Positions 45,566 to 57,545 of a DNA stretch of 64,000 bases are shown here, one piece after another. Under the pieces are notes generated by a model that was not told the origin of the DNA, did no database searches, and saw only the letters and a program-made list of their open reading frames with translations. Within the stretch, counting starts at the first letter, position 1; every line of letters starts with the position of its first letter. Location: contig JAQQWL010000004.1 of the NCBI GenBank assembly GCA_038363925.1, forward strand, positions 2,914,001 to 2,978,000. Reading direction: 5' to 3'. A program made the position numbers and the translations under genes. The stretch is from Apiospora phragmitis (Eukaryota; Ascomycota; Sordariomycetes; Amphisphaeriales; Apiosporaceae).

Positions 45566-48004
45566 ATGGCCGGTTCCGGGAAGCTCAAGCGGTCTCGAGA
45601 CCAAGCCACCGACTCTGTCGCCAAACCAGCCTCTGTTCAGAAGGAACAAGCTACTGCTGAGGAGGGTGCAGGAGAGGCAGCAACCACAGCGGAGGCAACC
45701 GAGAGAGCCATGAAGCGCCCCCGAGTCGAAGAGAACCGAACTTTGTTTGTTCGCTCGCTTCCCACGTCGGCAACCGACGAAAGCCTCACCGAGTTCTTCT
45801 CCAACTACTTCCCCGTCAAGCATGCTACTGTCGTCAAGGATCGCGCCACCAAGGGTTCTAGGGGCTATGGATTCGTAAGTCTTGAAATACAAACTGACAC
45901 ACATACTTGAGCACAGACTGATAATGTATCCCGCTTGCAGGTTACTTTCACCGACGCCGAGGATGCGCTCGAAGCCAAGAAAAAGCTGAACAACCAGGCC
46001 CTCGATGGAAGGAAGATCACTCTGGATGTCGCTGAAGCCCGCCAGAGAAATCCCAAAGCTACCGCCGAGCCGTCCGGGGTCGCCACCGAGACTGCATCCC
46101 GCAAACAGCAAAGAGTCGCTGAACTGACCGAGGCACGAAAACCCCAGAACGCCAAGCTGATTGTCCGAAACCTGCCTTGGAGCATCAAGACGCCCGAGCA
46201 GTTGGCCGCCCTTTTCCAGCGCCATGGAAAGGTCAAGTACGCCGACGTTCCTCAGTCCAAGGGCAAGCTTGCTGGTTTCGGTTTCGTCACTTTCCGCCGC
46301 CACAAACATGCCGAGTTGGCCATGGAGGGAGAGAATGGAAAGGTGGTTGATGGTCGCCCCATCGCTGTCGACTGGGCTGCCGACAAGAATGAGTGGACAA
46401 AGCAGCAAAACGGCGACGCCGCCGAGGAGACCACCACTGCCAAAAAAGAGTCGCCCAGCACCAAGAAGGCAGAGGCGGACGAGGATGACAACCCGGAAGA
46501 CAAAGATGAGTCCGAAGAGGAGGAAGAGGATGAAGACCTCCGAAACTTCATGAAGAATCAAATGGAGAACATGGAAGATGAGGACGATGAGGACGAAGAA
46601 GATGAAGGTGAAGATGAGGAAGACGACGCTGACTTCGGTGTCGACGAAGACGAGGAAGAGGAGGAGAAACCAGCCAAGAGGCTAACCACAAATAACGACT
46701 CGACCATCTTCATACGGAACCTGCCATTCTCTGTTGATGACGAGGCGCTGAAAACACATTTCGAACAGTTCGGCCCCGTCAGGTATGCGCGCTGTGTCAT
46801 GAATCGTGCTACTGATCGACCGGCCGGTACTGGTTTCGTATGTTTCTATAGCCAGGATGACTCCACCGCTTGCGTGAGGGGTGCTCCTCGTCAACAGCTG
46901 CCCGACAACCCTGGCAAGCGCTCAATTCTGCAAAACGAGATGGCGGATCTGGCGGGCATGTATACCATGGACGGCCGAGTCTTGCAGGTGACTCAGGCTG
47001 TAGACAAGACGGAGGCCGCCCGTTTGACCGAGACGGGCATTGCTGCGCGTGATACCAAGGACAGAGACAAGCGACGCCTGTATCTGCTCGCCGAGGGTTC
47101 CATACCTGCCGGTTCACCCTTGCACTCGATGCTATCCGCTTCCGAGATCCAGATGCGCGACGAAAGTGCTGCCATGAGGAAGAAGCAGATTCAAGGCAAC
47201 CCTAGCTTGCATCTCAGTCTCACGCGTCTTGCTCTACGCAACATCCCCCGCAACATGACTCCCAAGGAGCTCAAAGCCCTCGCCCGCGAGGCCGTGGTGG
47301 GCTTCTCTAAGGACGTCAAGGCCGGCCTCCGCGAACCCCTCTCGAAGGAGGAGCTCAACCGCGGCGGTGCGGAAGACAAGGAGGCCGAGCGCCGCCGCAA
47401 GGAGAAGAAGAAGGGCATCGTCAGCCAGGCCAAGATCGTGTACGAGAACGCGCAGGGGTCCAAGGTGGACGTCAAGGACGGCGCGGGCAAGAGCCGCGGC
47501 TATGGTTTCGTCGAGTACTCGTCGCACCGCTGGGCGCTCATGGGCCTGCGCTGGCTCAACGGCCACGCCCTCAACAACGAGACGAGCAAGAGCCAGCGCC
47601 TGATCGCCGAGTTCGCCATCGAGAACGCCCAGGTCGTGGCCCGGCGCAAGGACATCCTCCTGCGGTCGACGCAGGGCCCGCGCAACCCGCCGCAGCAGGA
47701 GGAGATGCCCAAGAACGCCCCCTTTGCCGAGAGGCGGAACGCTTTCCGGAACGCGGGCAAGCCTGGCGGCAAGCGGCCCGGCTGGGACGGCAAGCGGCCT
47801 GCTTGGGATGGCAAGAAGCCTGCCCGGGACAGCAAGAAGCCTGGCTCGAATGCCGCTTTTGCTGCTAGGGTAGCTGCTGCGGACGGTGAAGGAAAGAAGG
47901 GCAAGGGTGGTGGTGGTGACACGCGGCAAGCGCTGGATCAGAAGATCATTGCTAGGAAAAGAAATATGCGCAAGAAGAAGGCGACGGCGCGTAGTAGCCG
48001 CTGA
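45566..48004 (+). CDS. NOP4: Nucleolar RNA-binding protein Nop4 (RBM28-like)
   Basis: Nucleolar factor with four RRMs needed for 27S pre-rRNA processing and 60S assembly. Exons 45566-45874 and 45941-48004. The 66-nt intron (GTAAGT to CAG) splits the RNP1 of the first RRM (RGYGF then VTF). The product is 790 aa. RRM1 begins [19 protein letters not shown]2 [17 protein letters not shown] with [10 protein letters not shown]3 [16 protein letters not shown] with GTGFVCF. RRM4 begins [17 protein letters not shown] and continues through [17 protein letters not shown] after a charged insertion. Between RRM2 and RRM3 lies an extremely acidic stretch of about 70 residues. The C-terminus is basic, with repeats such as [17 protein letters not shown], typical of nucleolar proteins. 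The frame is intact throughout. Confidence 0.92.
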
Positions 48005-48586
48005 TGAAGAGTAGAGTCTGCAACTATTACATGGAAAATTGATGTTTTCTCTCTTTGCATGTTGTACCAGAGACACCTACATATCTAATCTTTGCTGCCG
48101 TACTATCACATAGCTAGTCTCTTGAGGATAGGGGGCGTCAAAAAAGATCAGGGAACCAGTCAGATGGGTGTTCGTTCACAACTTTCGAATAAACTGGTTG
48201 GACCATGTATAATCACACTTGCTTCATGAGTTTTAGTCCATTGACTTGAGATATAGTTCTGCATAGAGCTGATTGCCAAAGATATCGGCATGGAGAGCCC
48301 CCCAGTGTTTACTTGATTGGACAAGACACACCTCACGGGCGCAAGAATCATTTCTCCTTTTGACGGCACTACGTAGTAACCACTCATGGCGCACGATAGG
48401 CCAGCACAGCAAGGTCAGATTCCCGAGATTTCGCTCATGATAACTTATGTGTTTCCTATCTGGTGGTTGTATATACTTATACGCGAGTGAATGACGTGAA
48501 GGGAGTGAAATAACCATAATCATCATAACATTGCAAGTTGCATGAGTGGGGGGTATCTTCCATTGCAAGCTTTCCATAATACCATT
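48005..48586. other. Convergent intergenic region
   Basis: 3' ends of NOP4 and the unrecognised gene at 48587-50144. Nothing else seen. Confidence 0.55.
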
Positions 48587-50144
48587 TCACTTAGTCCAGA
48601 ACCACCCCTTACCAGACGAAGACTTGTCCTCCCCCTTATTTTGTTTCTCCTCATCCTCTGACCCCGACCCTGACGACCATTTGAACTCCTTGCTAGCCAA
48701 GTGCTGACTCTGCGTCATGCGCTGGACCACGTTGCCGTCGGCGTCGTAGCGCGTCGTCTTGACGGTCTCGTGGGTCATCCAGGGCCCGACCTTGCGCGCC
48801 ACGGACTTGACGGTCTTGCCGCCGTCCGGCTCGGGGAACTCCTCGGTCCACTCCGCGTTTTCGGACTTGTTGTTGGAGTTGTCGTTTTTGCCGGTCTCTC
48901 CTCCTCTCTGCAACGGTGTGACGTCACGGGATATAGGTGGCGCCACTAGGGTCCAGTCTCTAATAGGCTCCGGCCAATCTCTAGAAGACTCCGGAATCGA
49001 GCCTCCGCTTCTCGGGTGGCTGTTACGCGCATAATCCGACTCGACGTTGCGGTACAAGTCCTCCGACGTGTCAGCCTCCCGCGGGCGGCGGGCGTCCCGT
49101 TCTGCCGACTCCAGAACCCTGGCGCCCCACGCAAGAAGCCCGGCCAAAGGAGTATTCTGGGTGTCGTCGTCGCCCAGCAACTTGCCGAACGGGAAGCCAG
49201 CCGGGCCGCCAAGGGCCATTAGCTCTCCCAAGGTGGGTGATGACGATGACCCTCCACCCCATCCCCCTACCCCCAAGAACCGCTGGGCCCGCCTCCACAT
49301 CCGCTCCTCCTCGCACGCGGCCGCGTCCCCGATGAAGTTGCGGATGTAGTCCTGGCCTGGTCCGCCGAGAGCTCGCGCCGGAACAGGTCGCTCGTCGCGA
49401 CGGACGCGATGCGCCGCGCGCCGGGCCGGAAGGCCGCGGGCGGGCTGAAGTAGGCGTCCCAGAGGCCGCGGCGCGCCACGGCGGCCTGCCAGTCGTCGTG
49501 CGCGTCGTGCCAGGCTGACCGCGTGGTGCTGCCGCTGCGGCCGAACAGTGAACCCAGGGGCGGCGGCAGCGCGGGCCAGAGGTCCATCTGGTCCGCGTTG
49601 TTGGGTGGGGGGCGCGCGGCGAGGGCGGCGCGGTCGGCGAGCGGTTGGCCGGAGCTCACGGCTAGTAGGTCCTCGAAGGCGTCGCGGAAGGTGAAGCGGC
49701 CGCGGGCACTGCCGCCGGGGAGGAGGAGGGGGAGGATGCGTTGACGACGTCCTTTGGGACGGGTTGGGGCAGGGTGTACCGGAGCTGGAGTGGGGAGTAG
49801 GCCGAGTAGCGGACCCACGACTGCACCGTCTCGTCGCGGAGGGTGTGGGAGATTGCCGATTCGAGGGCCGCAAATTCCCGAGAGGTGGGACTGCCATTGT
49901 CTGAGTTTCCGTGGCTGTTGATGTTTTCGTCTTTGGTTAATGCTGTACTGCTGCTGTCATCGCTCGAGGTGTTCGTCGTCGGCCACGCATCGCGCAGGGT
50001 GCGGGCTACTCCTTCATCTCGGATCTTGTTGTCGGAGGACGACGGAACGGACCAGATACTGCGGACGGTTTGGGAGATCTGGTCGTCTACGCGGTGCTTG
50101 AAGCGTACGAATGGGTTGGTGGATTCCGGATCATTCGGGGGCAT
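48587..50144 (-). CDS. Unrecognised protein, coding split over three frames
   Basis: Start chosen at MPPNDPESTNPFVRFKHRVD (50144); an in-frame upstream ATG at 50189 is also possible. The reading frame runs to about 49718. It then continues in a second frame (ARGRFTFRDAFEDLL through SDLFRREL) to about 49360, and in a third frame (GQDYIRNFIGDAAACEEERMW) to the stop at 48587. The joins sit at the G-run 49717-49720 and at GG 49359-49360. Each is repaired by a single missing C/G, and no intron signals are present. The implied product is about 519 residues, with no signal peptide or membrane segment. Its middle is Ala/Gly/Pro-rich and its C-terminus carries KVGPWMTHETVKTTRYDADG and a GWFWTK end. 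I recall similar NPFVRFK-starting hypothetical proteins in Sordariomycetes, but no function. Confidence 0.6.
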
Positions 50145-50883
50145 ACTGCTGGTGGTTGACGGCCAGCGTGCAAACAGTATCAAGCTCAAAAATCTAAGGT
50201 GGGCTGTTATGTGGTCACGAGTTATTGGGAATCCAAATGTTCAAGAGGATTGAACGAATTGTCCGAGGCAAGATACAATTGAAGAAGCGACTTCAAGTAA
50301 TTGCGAGTTCAGATGCACAAGAGGTGTTGAAGATATGTTGTTGATTAATGAGTCAGGCTACGTATGATGATAGAACGATCACGAGGTTGATGGAATGCTC
50401 CAGCAAGGTTGGAAGTTTGAAGATCCGGATAGTGAGGTAGCAAACACCTGACAGGTTGGGGTTAGAGGTTGCATGGATGCACGGCACTGAGGTAACACTA
50501 CAGCCGGACAGGCCAGCTACGGCAGAGACCTACAGGGCTGAAATTCCAGCTCAACCCCACTAAGTACGGAGCCCAAGCTGCACCTCATCCTGAGGAAACC
50601 CCTTTCTCCTACTAGGTTACCTTGCGGGCCATATCCGAATGACGAAACCTCCGGCCCGGAACTTTTTGATCGTCATTATCACCGCTCCTTTACCGATTCC
50701 CGAATTGCAGCCAAGATCCAAGATCCAACCTTGATTGTGGGTTCTGTACAGTACAGAACCGCGCCACCTCCTTCCCTCTCTCCACGCCCATTGCGCCAGC
50801 CCGAAACACCGCCCACTTTGTATGCCATGGAGCGTTGATAGTCATAGAATCTGACCACGACCGATTCCGCTGCCGAAGAGAAG
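50145..50883. promoter_or_regulatory. Shared upstream region of the unrecognised gene and LAS21
   Basis: 739 bp between divergent starts. Pyrimidine-rich stretch at about 50766-50790, before the LAS21 start. No specific site recognised. Confidence 0.5.
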
Positions 50884-53800
50884 ATGCGCCGCAGCCAGTA
50901 TGGCTGCTATCTGTCGACTGCCCTTCTAGTCGTGGCGAACCTGCTCATCCCAGTCGCCATATACATCTTCGCCAAGGGTTTCTTCCCCTACAAGCCGCTC
51001 CTGCCCGGTCTCGCCCAGTACGAAGCTCTCGACGATGGACCGCAGCCGGCGCCACCGTTTGACCGCCTGGTCTTTATGGTCGTCGACGCGCTGAGGAGGT
51101 AGGCAGAAACCTTGGCTCCGTACGCGCCACCCTTCCCGCGCTGACAGATAGATGTACAGCGACTTTGTCTACACGGATGGAACGGGCTTTCAGTTTACCC
51201 AAAGGTGAGCTACGCGCCATGCGCCATGCCATGTCTTGTACCTGGCCAATCCGCCTTCTAACCTTCTTTCTACTCCAGCTTGATCAAAGATGGCGCCGCC
51301 ATGCCCTTCACCGCCCATGCGACCTCCCCGACCGTGACCATGCCCCGGCTGAAGGCCATCACCACCGGCTCCATCCCCTCCTTCCTCGACGTCATCCTCA
51401 ACCTCGACGAGGCCGACACCAGCTCCACCCTCTCGACCCAAGACTCGTGGCTCGCGCAGATGAAGGCCAAGAGGACCGGGAAGCTGCTTCTCTACGGCGA
51501 CGACACTTGGCTGAAGCTCTTCCCTGACACCTTCGATCGGGCCGACGGGACTTCGAGTTTCTTCGTTTCGGTAGGATGATTACCTTGTGGCAAAACATGA
51601 GCTGGATGGAAACAACAACAACAGGCTGACCAGGAATCAGGACTTCACTGAAGTAGACAATAATGTGACGAGGCACATTACGTCGGAGCTCCGCCAGGAT
51701 GACTGGAACACCATGGTGCTGCACTACCTTGGCTTGGACCACATTGGCCACAAATCCGGGCCGCGCAGTGTGAACATGGTACCGAAACAGCGCGAGATGG
51801 ACGGCATTGTCCAGGAAATATACGAAGCCCTGGAGACGCAGGCACATCTCCAGTCGACGCTCCTGGTGCTCTGCGGGGATCACGGGATGAACGACGCCGG
51901 CAACCATGGCGCCTCGTCGGCGGGAGAGACGTCCCCGGCTCTGGTCTTCATGTCGCCAAAGCTCAAGAGCATTGCCAAACCAGCCACCGTGCCGGCACCC
52001 TTCGACGAAGAGTTCCAGTATTACACCAAGGTCGACCAGTCGGACCTGGCGCCAACGCTGGGCGCACTGCTTGGCTTCCCGGTCCCCAAGAACAATCTAG
52101 GGGCTTTCATACTGGATTTCTTGCCGTTCTGGTCTAATCGTAAGAACCCACCTCACCAGTCATCTTTCTCGGGTACATAGTCTCTGACGTGGGATATAGG
52201 ACGTGACCAAATGCATTTGCTACTCAGCAACGCCAAGCAAATATTCGACATTATTGCTGCAGCATCAGGTGTATCACTGACGACTGAATACGCGAGCTCC
52301 GCATGCCGAGACCTACCCACAGTGGCAGAAGAGCTCGAATGCGAATTGCAGATGATCAATCAGTTGGTCAACACTCAATCGAGTGATGATCCGAAGGAAC
52401 GGATATCCACGGTTCGTCAAGCTCCAGCCAATCAGTAGCTGTCGGGCTATACCCGCTAACACATGGAAAGTGGTTGCAAAGGGCACAGGAGCTCATGAGC
52501 AGCATGGCCAGCAACTATGACATGTCGAAACTGGTTCAAGGAGGCATAAGTGCCGTTGTCGCTCTTGCTCTAGCAATGGCATCTCTGATCATGGTCGGCG
52601 ATATCCGGTGGAATTTGGTCCCCTTCGCCGCCATCACCATATTGTACGGCATCATGATGTTTGCCAGCAGCTATGTCGAAGAGGAACACCACTTCTGGTA
52701 CTGGTCCGCTTCGGCTTGGCTGTTCTATGTCACACTCTCAAGGTAAGGGTTACGTAGCAGATAAGGGAAAGGAAAGAAAGACCGTTAACCTAACTGACAA
52801 CGAAACAGGGCCAGCAGAACGAAGCGCACACCGGCCGTCATTGCCATTGCGGCGTTGGTAGCTATGCGCCTGATCCGAGGCTGGAACCAGACTGGTCAAA
52901 AGTTTGCCGGCGAGCCTGACATTGTCAAGCTCTTCATGACCAGCAACCCACAGTTACTCTTGTTCTTATCATTCCTTACGTATCTGACAACTGCCTACAA
53001 GCTACATCGCAGCCTCGGGGGGTTGCCGAGAGTTATTTCGGTCCCGTTCGTCACGGTGCTGATCAGCTTTGCCTTGTCTTTCAAGGTGGCATTCTGCAGC
53101 GAAGACTCCCCGGAGCTGATTGTGGGCTTCATGGAGACGGTGCTGGGATATCTGGGCGAGGCGTCGCTCATCGGCCGGGCCCAGGCCGTGTTTGTTTGTA
53201 TAGCCATCGGCACGGTGTATCCCGTGTACTCCTTTCTCACTCAGCCCTACAGCAGGTCCCGATTAACTTGTGAGTGCCTATCTATAACAGAAGCCTACGG
53301 GCTATGTGCGTGCTTCATTTATCGCTAACTTCTTCTTCTTCTTCTTCTTCTTCTTTCTCCCACAGACATGAAAACGCTGCATCACCTGTACACGGTCCTG
53401 GCCCTGACCCAATCCCGCGTGACGAACCTCCCGCTGTTCCTGCTCTTTCAGGTCCTGCAGGGCTTCCTGGCGCGGCTGTCCCCGGGTCTGGCGACGGCCG
53501 AGATCAGCACGACGTCGCTCGTGCTGCAGCTGGCGTCGTTCTTCGCCCTGGGCGGCACCAACGCCATCTCGTCGGTCGACCTGTCCAACGCGTACAACGG
53601 CATCAGCGGGTACAGCGTGGCGGCCGTCGGGGTGCTGACGTTTATCGGCAACTTTGCGGGGCCGATCTGGTGGGCGTCGGCGACGAATGTGCTGCTCCTG
53701 GAGCGGAGGCTTGCGGGCGGCGGTGGTGGTGGTGGTGCGGGCGGGGGTGAGGGCTACTACCATCGGCACATCGCGTTGTGGACCGTGTTTGTCACGACCA

Positions 53801-53964
53801 GCTTGGTGTTCGTCATGGCGGCGTGCACGGCGCTGCGGACGCACCTGTTCATCTGGACTGTGTTTTCGCCCAAGTACCTGTACAGCATGGCGTGGAGTCT
53901 GGGGCAGCATTTGTTGGTCAATGTTGGGATGGGTGGGCTGTTGTACTGGCTCGGGACAAGATGA
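50884..53964 (+). CDS. LAS21: GPI ethanolamine phosphate transferase 2 (Las21/Gpi7, PIG-G)
   Basis: ER membrane enzyme that adds ethanolamine phosphate to the second mannose of the GPI precursor. Eight exons: 50884-51098, 51160-51204, 51279-51570, 51641-52139, 52200-52411, 52471-52742, 52809-53269 and 53366-53964. All phases close to 864 aa, the usual family length. A signal-anchor helix is at residues 9-31. The alkaline-phosphatase-like luminal domain shows DRLVFMVVDALRSDFVY, the MPFTAHATSPTVTMPRLKAI segment (metal-site Thr region), LLLYGDDTWLKLFP, LHYLGLDHIGHKSGP and LCGDHGMNDAGNHGASS. The C-terminal half has multiple hydrophobic helices. Intron 5 uses an unusual GTTCGT donor. Intron 7 carries a CTT-repeat polypyrimidine tract. 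The frame is intact. Confidence 0.92.
53330..53355. repeat. CTT repeat inside the last LAS21 intron
   Basis: About eight CTT units between the CTAAC branch site and the CAG acceptor at 53364-53365. Length changes here would alter the polypyrimidine tract of the intron. Confidence 0.85.
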
Positions 53965-54532
53965 TGTTTCTCTCAGTCTGTACATGTATTTGTATATACC
54001 TGCCTACCTTGTAGTCTTAGCTAAAGTACTTAATCTTCTAACACTGCAGAGTGCGCAATTAACTAGATAGATGGCGTGAAGCCCCTATATTAGAAACCAC
54101 TGTATACAAGTCAAGTAGTTGCTTAAAAGCCTAGATTGTGTGTATACATAACCCGAAGCTGGGCATGAAGTCGACATGGGATGATTACCTGATGCAATAT
54201 TGGAGGACTACGAACGGCAGATTATTTTGCGGTTTGCTATTGCGCCATCTTAGTAGAATGGAGTGATGATCTGCGGGAAAAGGGAATGAATTATTTGCAT
54301 TGGCAACCTGCTTCGTGTCAGGGGTTGGGGTTGGAGCTTTGAGAGCTGAGCAAGGAGCACGGAAGCTGGTGAGGGCTCTAGATTCTAGAAGGCTAGAACG
54401 GATCTCTAGCGCAGTTCTTTGCTTTAATTTACTGGAGCAATGCTGGGGCTTCCGGGGCAGGGATGAGCAGGCTGGTTGGATTGGGACGGGCTTATGGTAC
54501 CCACCTTTAGGGGGGGGTTCCCACCACCTTTA
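53965..54532. other. LAS21 3' region up to the second RIP island
   Basis: Normal composition ends abruptly at about 54530, after a G-rich stretch. Nothing coding seen. Confidence 0.5.
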
Positions 54533-55169
54533 AATCGATAGCGTTCTTTTAAAAATAAGAATTATGGGAATTATTTTTTACATTTTTAATTTTATTATAA
54601 AGAATAAAATTAAAAATATTATAAGGTTTTTATAATTAGTATAAACTTTTATTATTTTATTAAAATAATATTTTAATTTTTTATTATAAATTTAATAATA
54701 AAGCTTTAATTTATTTCATTTTTTAATAATAAATATAATAAAGTATAACTTTTTATTATTATTTCGTTAAGTTAATACGTTACTATTATAATTTAACTTA
54801 ATAATATAATTAATATTTACCCTCGAAATAAAACTATAATAACTCGAAGCGTTTATAGATTTTTAAACGCGACTCGACCTCGTCGATTAACGCGTACAGC
54901 TTTACTTATAATAATAACTTTATTTATAATATTAAAACTTATTATATTATTAATTATTTACTAAGGTTTATATTATAATAATAGTTAATGCTTAATATAA
55001 ACGCCTTAAAATAACACCCTCGTAATAAAATAAACTAGATAATATAAAAAGAGGTAATACATAAGTACTAGCTAAAATAAAGGGAAGTTACGTGACGAAT
55101 CTCGAGATCTCGACGAGATTTCGTAAGATCCGCGAGATCCTCGAATTAATAAAAAAGAGACGAGATATA

Positions 55170-55431
55170 TAATAATACACGTTTTATATATATTTTTATA
55201 AATTATTTTTATTTTAATAATTATATTAAATATTAAGTTAATTTATTAATAAAATAAATAGTTTTAATACTTTTATTACATAAATTATTTTATTATTATA
55301 TTATAATGTAAAACATTATTACTTATTATATTAATAAATCGTCTTTTTTATTATATATTTAAACATTTTTTATGTTATTAATAGAAATTTAAATAAGTTT
55401 TATTAAGTTTTTTTTTTAAACTTAAATAATA
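55170..55431 (-). repeat. Left arm of a long inverted repeat in RIP island 2
   Basis: Its reverse complement aligns along about 260 nt with 56790-57060, at roughly 75-80% identity by eye. Gaps are few and the element is therefore present twice in opposite orientation, or has very long terminal inverted repeats. Confidence 0.7.
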
Positions 55432-56789
55432 TTCGTTAAATTTAATTTTAATTTTAAATAGTTTTATAAAGTTTATTATATATTATTAAAACGTTTTAAC
55501 TATAATTTCCTTTAGTTTTAAAAGTTTTAAATAATTATTTAATTCTTTATTTATTTATTAAATACGCGGTATACTTATTATTAAATTAAACTACTTAAAA
55601 TAAATTATTATAATTAATTATAACGCTATTTTTCTTTAATAATTATTATAGTAGTGCTTTTAATTAAATAGTATTAACATATCGTTTTTTAAGGATTTAT
55701 TAAAAGCTTTTTTAAAGATTAATATTTTTAAAAGTAATACCTTTATTTTTAATAATTATAATAAATAATATTTTTCTTTTTATTATACTTATTATACTTA
55801 ATAACGTTAAAATTTATAAGCTCGTTATAATAGTTATACGTAGTAATATTTTTCGACTACGTATTAATATATTAACGTAAGCGTTTTATATTAACTTAAA
55901 CTCGACTACTTTATTAATACGAACCGCTTTACCTTTTATAACGGCGTTTATATAAACGCGTATTAATTTTAATAATAAATTATATATATAAAAAGAGATC
56001 ATTAAGAGTATTAAGCCGGTTAAATTTGTTTTTAATTTCTTTTTTTAATTTTTAATAATATCTTATAATTCCTATAACTTTAATATAATGTAATTAAGTT
56101 ATAATACGTTAAAATTCGACGGTATAAAAAACGGTTAATCTTTTTTATTTAAGAGTTCGAAATTCTTTCTCGGCTTATTATTTTTTATCGAGGTTTTAAA
56201 AAAATAATTTAAAAGCGTCCTCGAAGCCGTTATAACTCTCGAAAATTCGTTATACTTTTACTCGCCATAGTTTAATTTATTAGTCGTTTTTTAAAAGCTC
56301 ATTTAAATAGGATTTAAATTAAATAAACGCCTTTTTTTTTAAAAAAAATTTTTTTTAAGGCGGCGTAAATAACTTATTAAGTAATATTTTAAAATATCTT
56401 TTTTAAAACTCTTTACTCGTTTCGTTTAAAAGTATTAACGTATTGATTTTTTTTAAATATAACAAGGGTTCAAGTGATATTAATAATAATATAATAAAAG
56501 CCTACTTTTTTATATAATTTATTAATATTATAAAATATTTATTTTAATACTTTTTTTATTAAAACTTCCTTACGCTTTTTTTAAATTTAATATAATAATA
56601 TTAATAATTAAGAGTCTTTTATTCGAAATTCTTAATTTGTTTAGTTAACGTTTATTAAATAAGGCCGTTATTATTATCGTTATTATTAACCTTTATAACG
56701 AGGTTTTATTAAAAGATATTAAAGGTAATAAAAAGAGTAATTACGGTAAAGTAATGATTTATAAAAATAAAAGTAATTAAAATAAGATA

Positions 56790-57060
56790 AATATTATTTA
56801 AGTTTTAAAAAAACTTAATAAAACGCATTTAAGTTTATACTAATAATTTAAAAAAATATATAAACGTATAATTAAAAAAATGCTTTATTAGTATAGTAAA
56901 TAATAATATTTTAAGTTATAACGTAATAATAAAAGTAATTAAATAAAAGTATTTATATAATAAAGTTATTAAAGTTATTTATTTTATTAATAAATTAAAT
57001 TAATATTTAAGTTAGTTATTAAAATAAAGAGCGTTTATATAAAATATATAAGAAATATTT
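56790..57060 (+). repeat. Right arm of a long inverted repeat in RIP island 2
   Basis: Counterpart of 55170-55431. Both translate, in matching frames, to similar stop-riddled stretches sharing IYFINKL, suggesting a formerly coding segment. Confidence 0.7.
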
Positions 57061-57545
57061 TATAATTATATATTTAATCTTTTTTTTATTAACATCTTTA
57101 AAACTTTTTTAAATATATTATCCTTATTTTATTTTCACGTAACTTAAATAATTTATTTATCTTTAATTATATAGTTTTAATTATTTAAAGTTAAGTATCT
57201 TATTTATATTAATCGTTTAATACTATTATTATTATTTTATTTTATATTATTTTTTAAATAATTATTATTATATTTTTCATAAGTGAGTATATTATTATAA
57301 ATAAAATATAAGTGTTAATTAAATAAAGTTAATCTATATTAAATTTTATATATATTTTAAAGTATAATAAAACCGTGTTAAAAATAAGTTTAAATAATAT
57401 AATTAAGTGAAGTTATAATAATATCTTTTTTAAAATATTTAAACTAAGTATATACTTAATTTAATTTTTTAAAAAAGAAATTATAACATTAAAAAGTTAT
57501 ATAATTAAAAAAGGAGGGGGGAGAGGGAGAGCGGGTATAGTAAGG

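Larger units (their letters stand above)
54533..57545. repeat. AT-rich RIP-mutated island 2
   Basis: About 3 kb, extremely AT-rich, stops in all frames, remaining C/G mostly in CpG. Contains two long arms in opposite orientation (about 55170-55431 and 56790-57060). A less mutated GC-containing patch at about 55090-55145 is rich in the word CGAGAT. The element family was not identified: translated fragments of the two arms resemble each other but match no family I can name. Confidence 0.82.
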
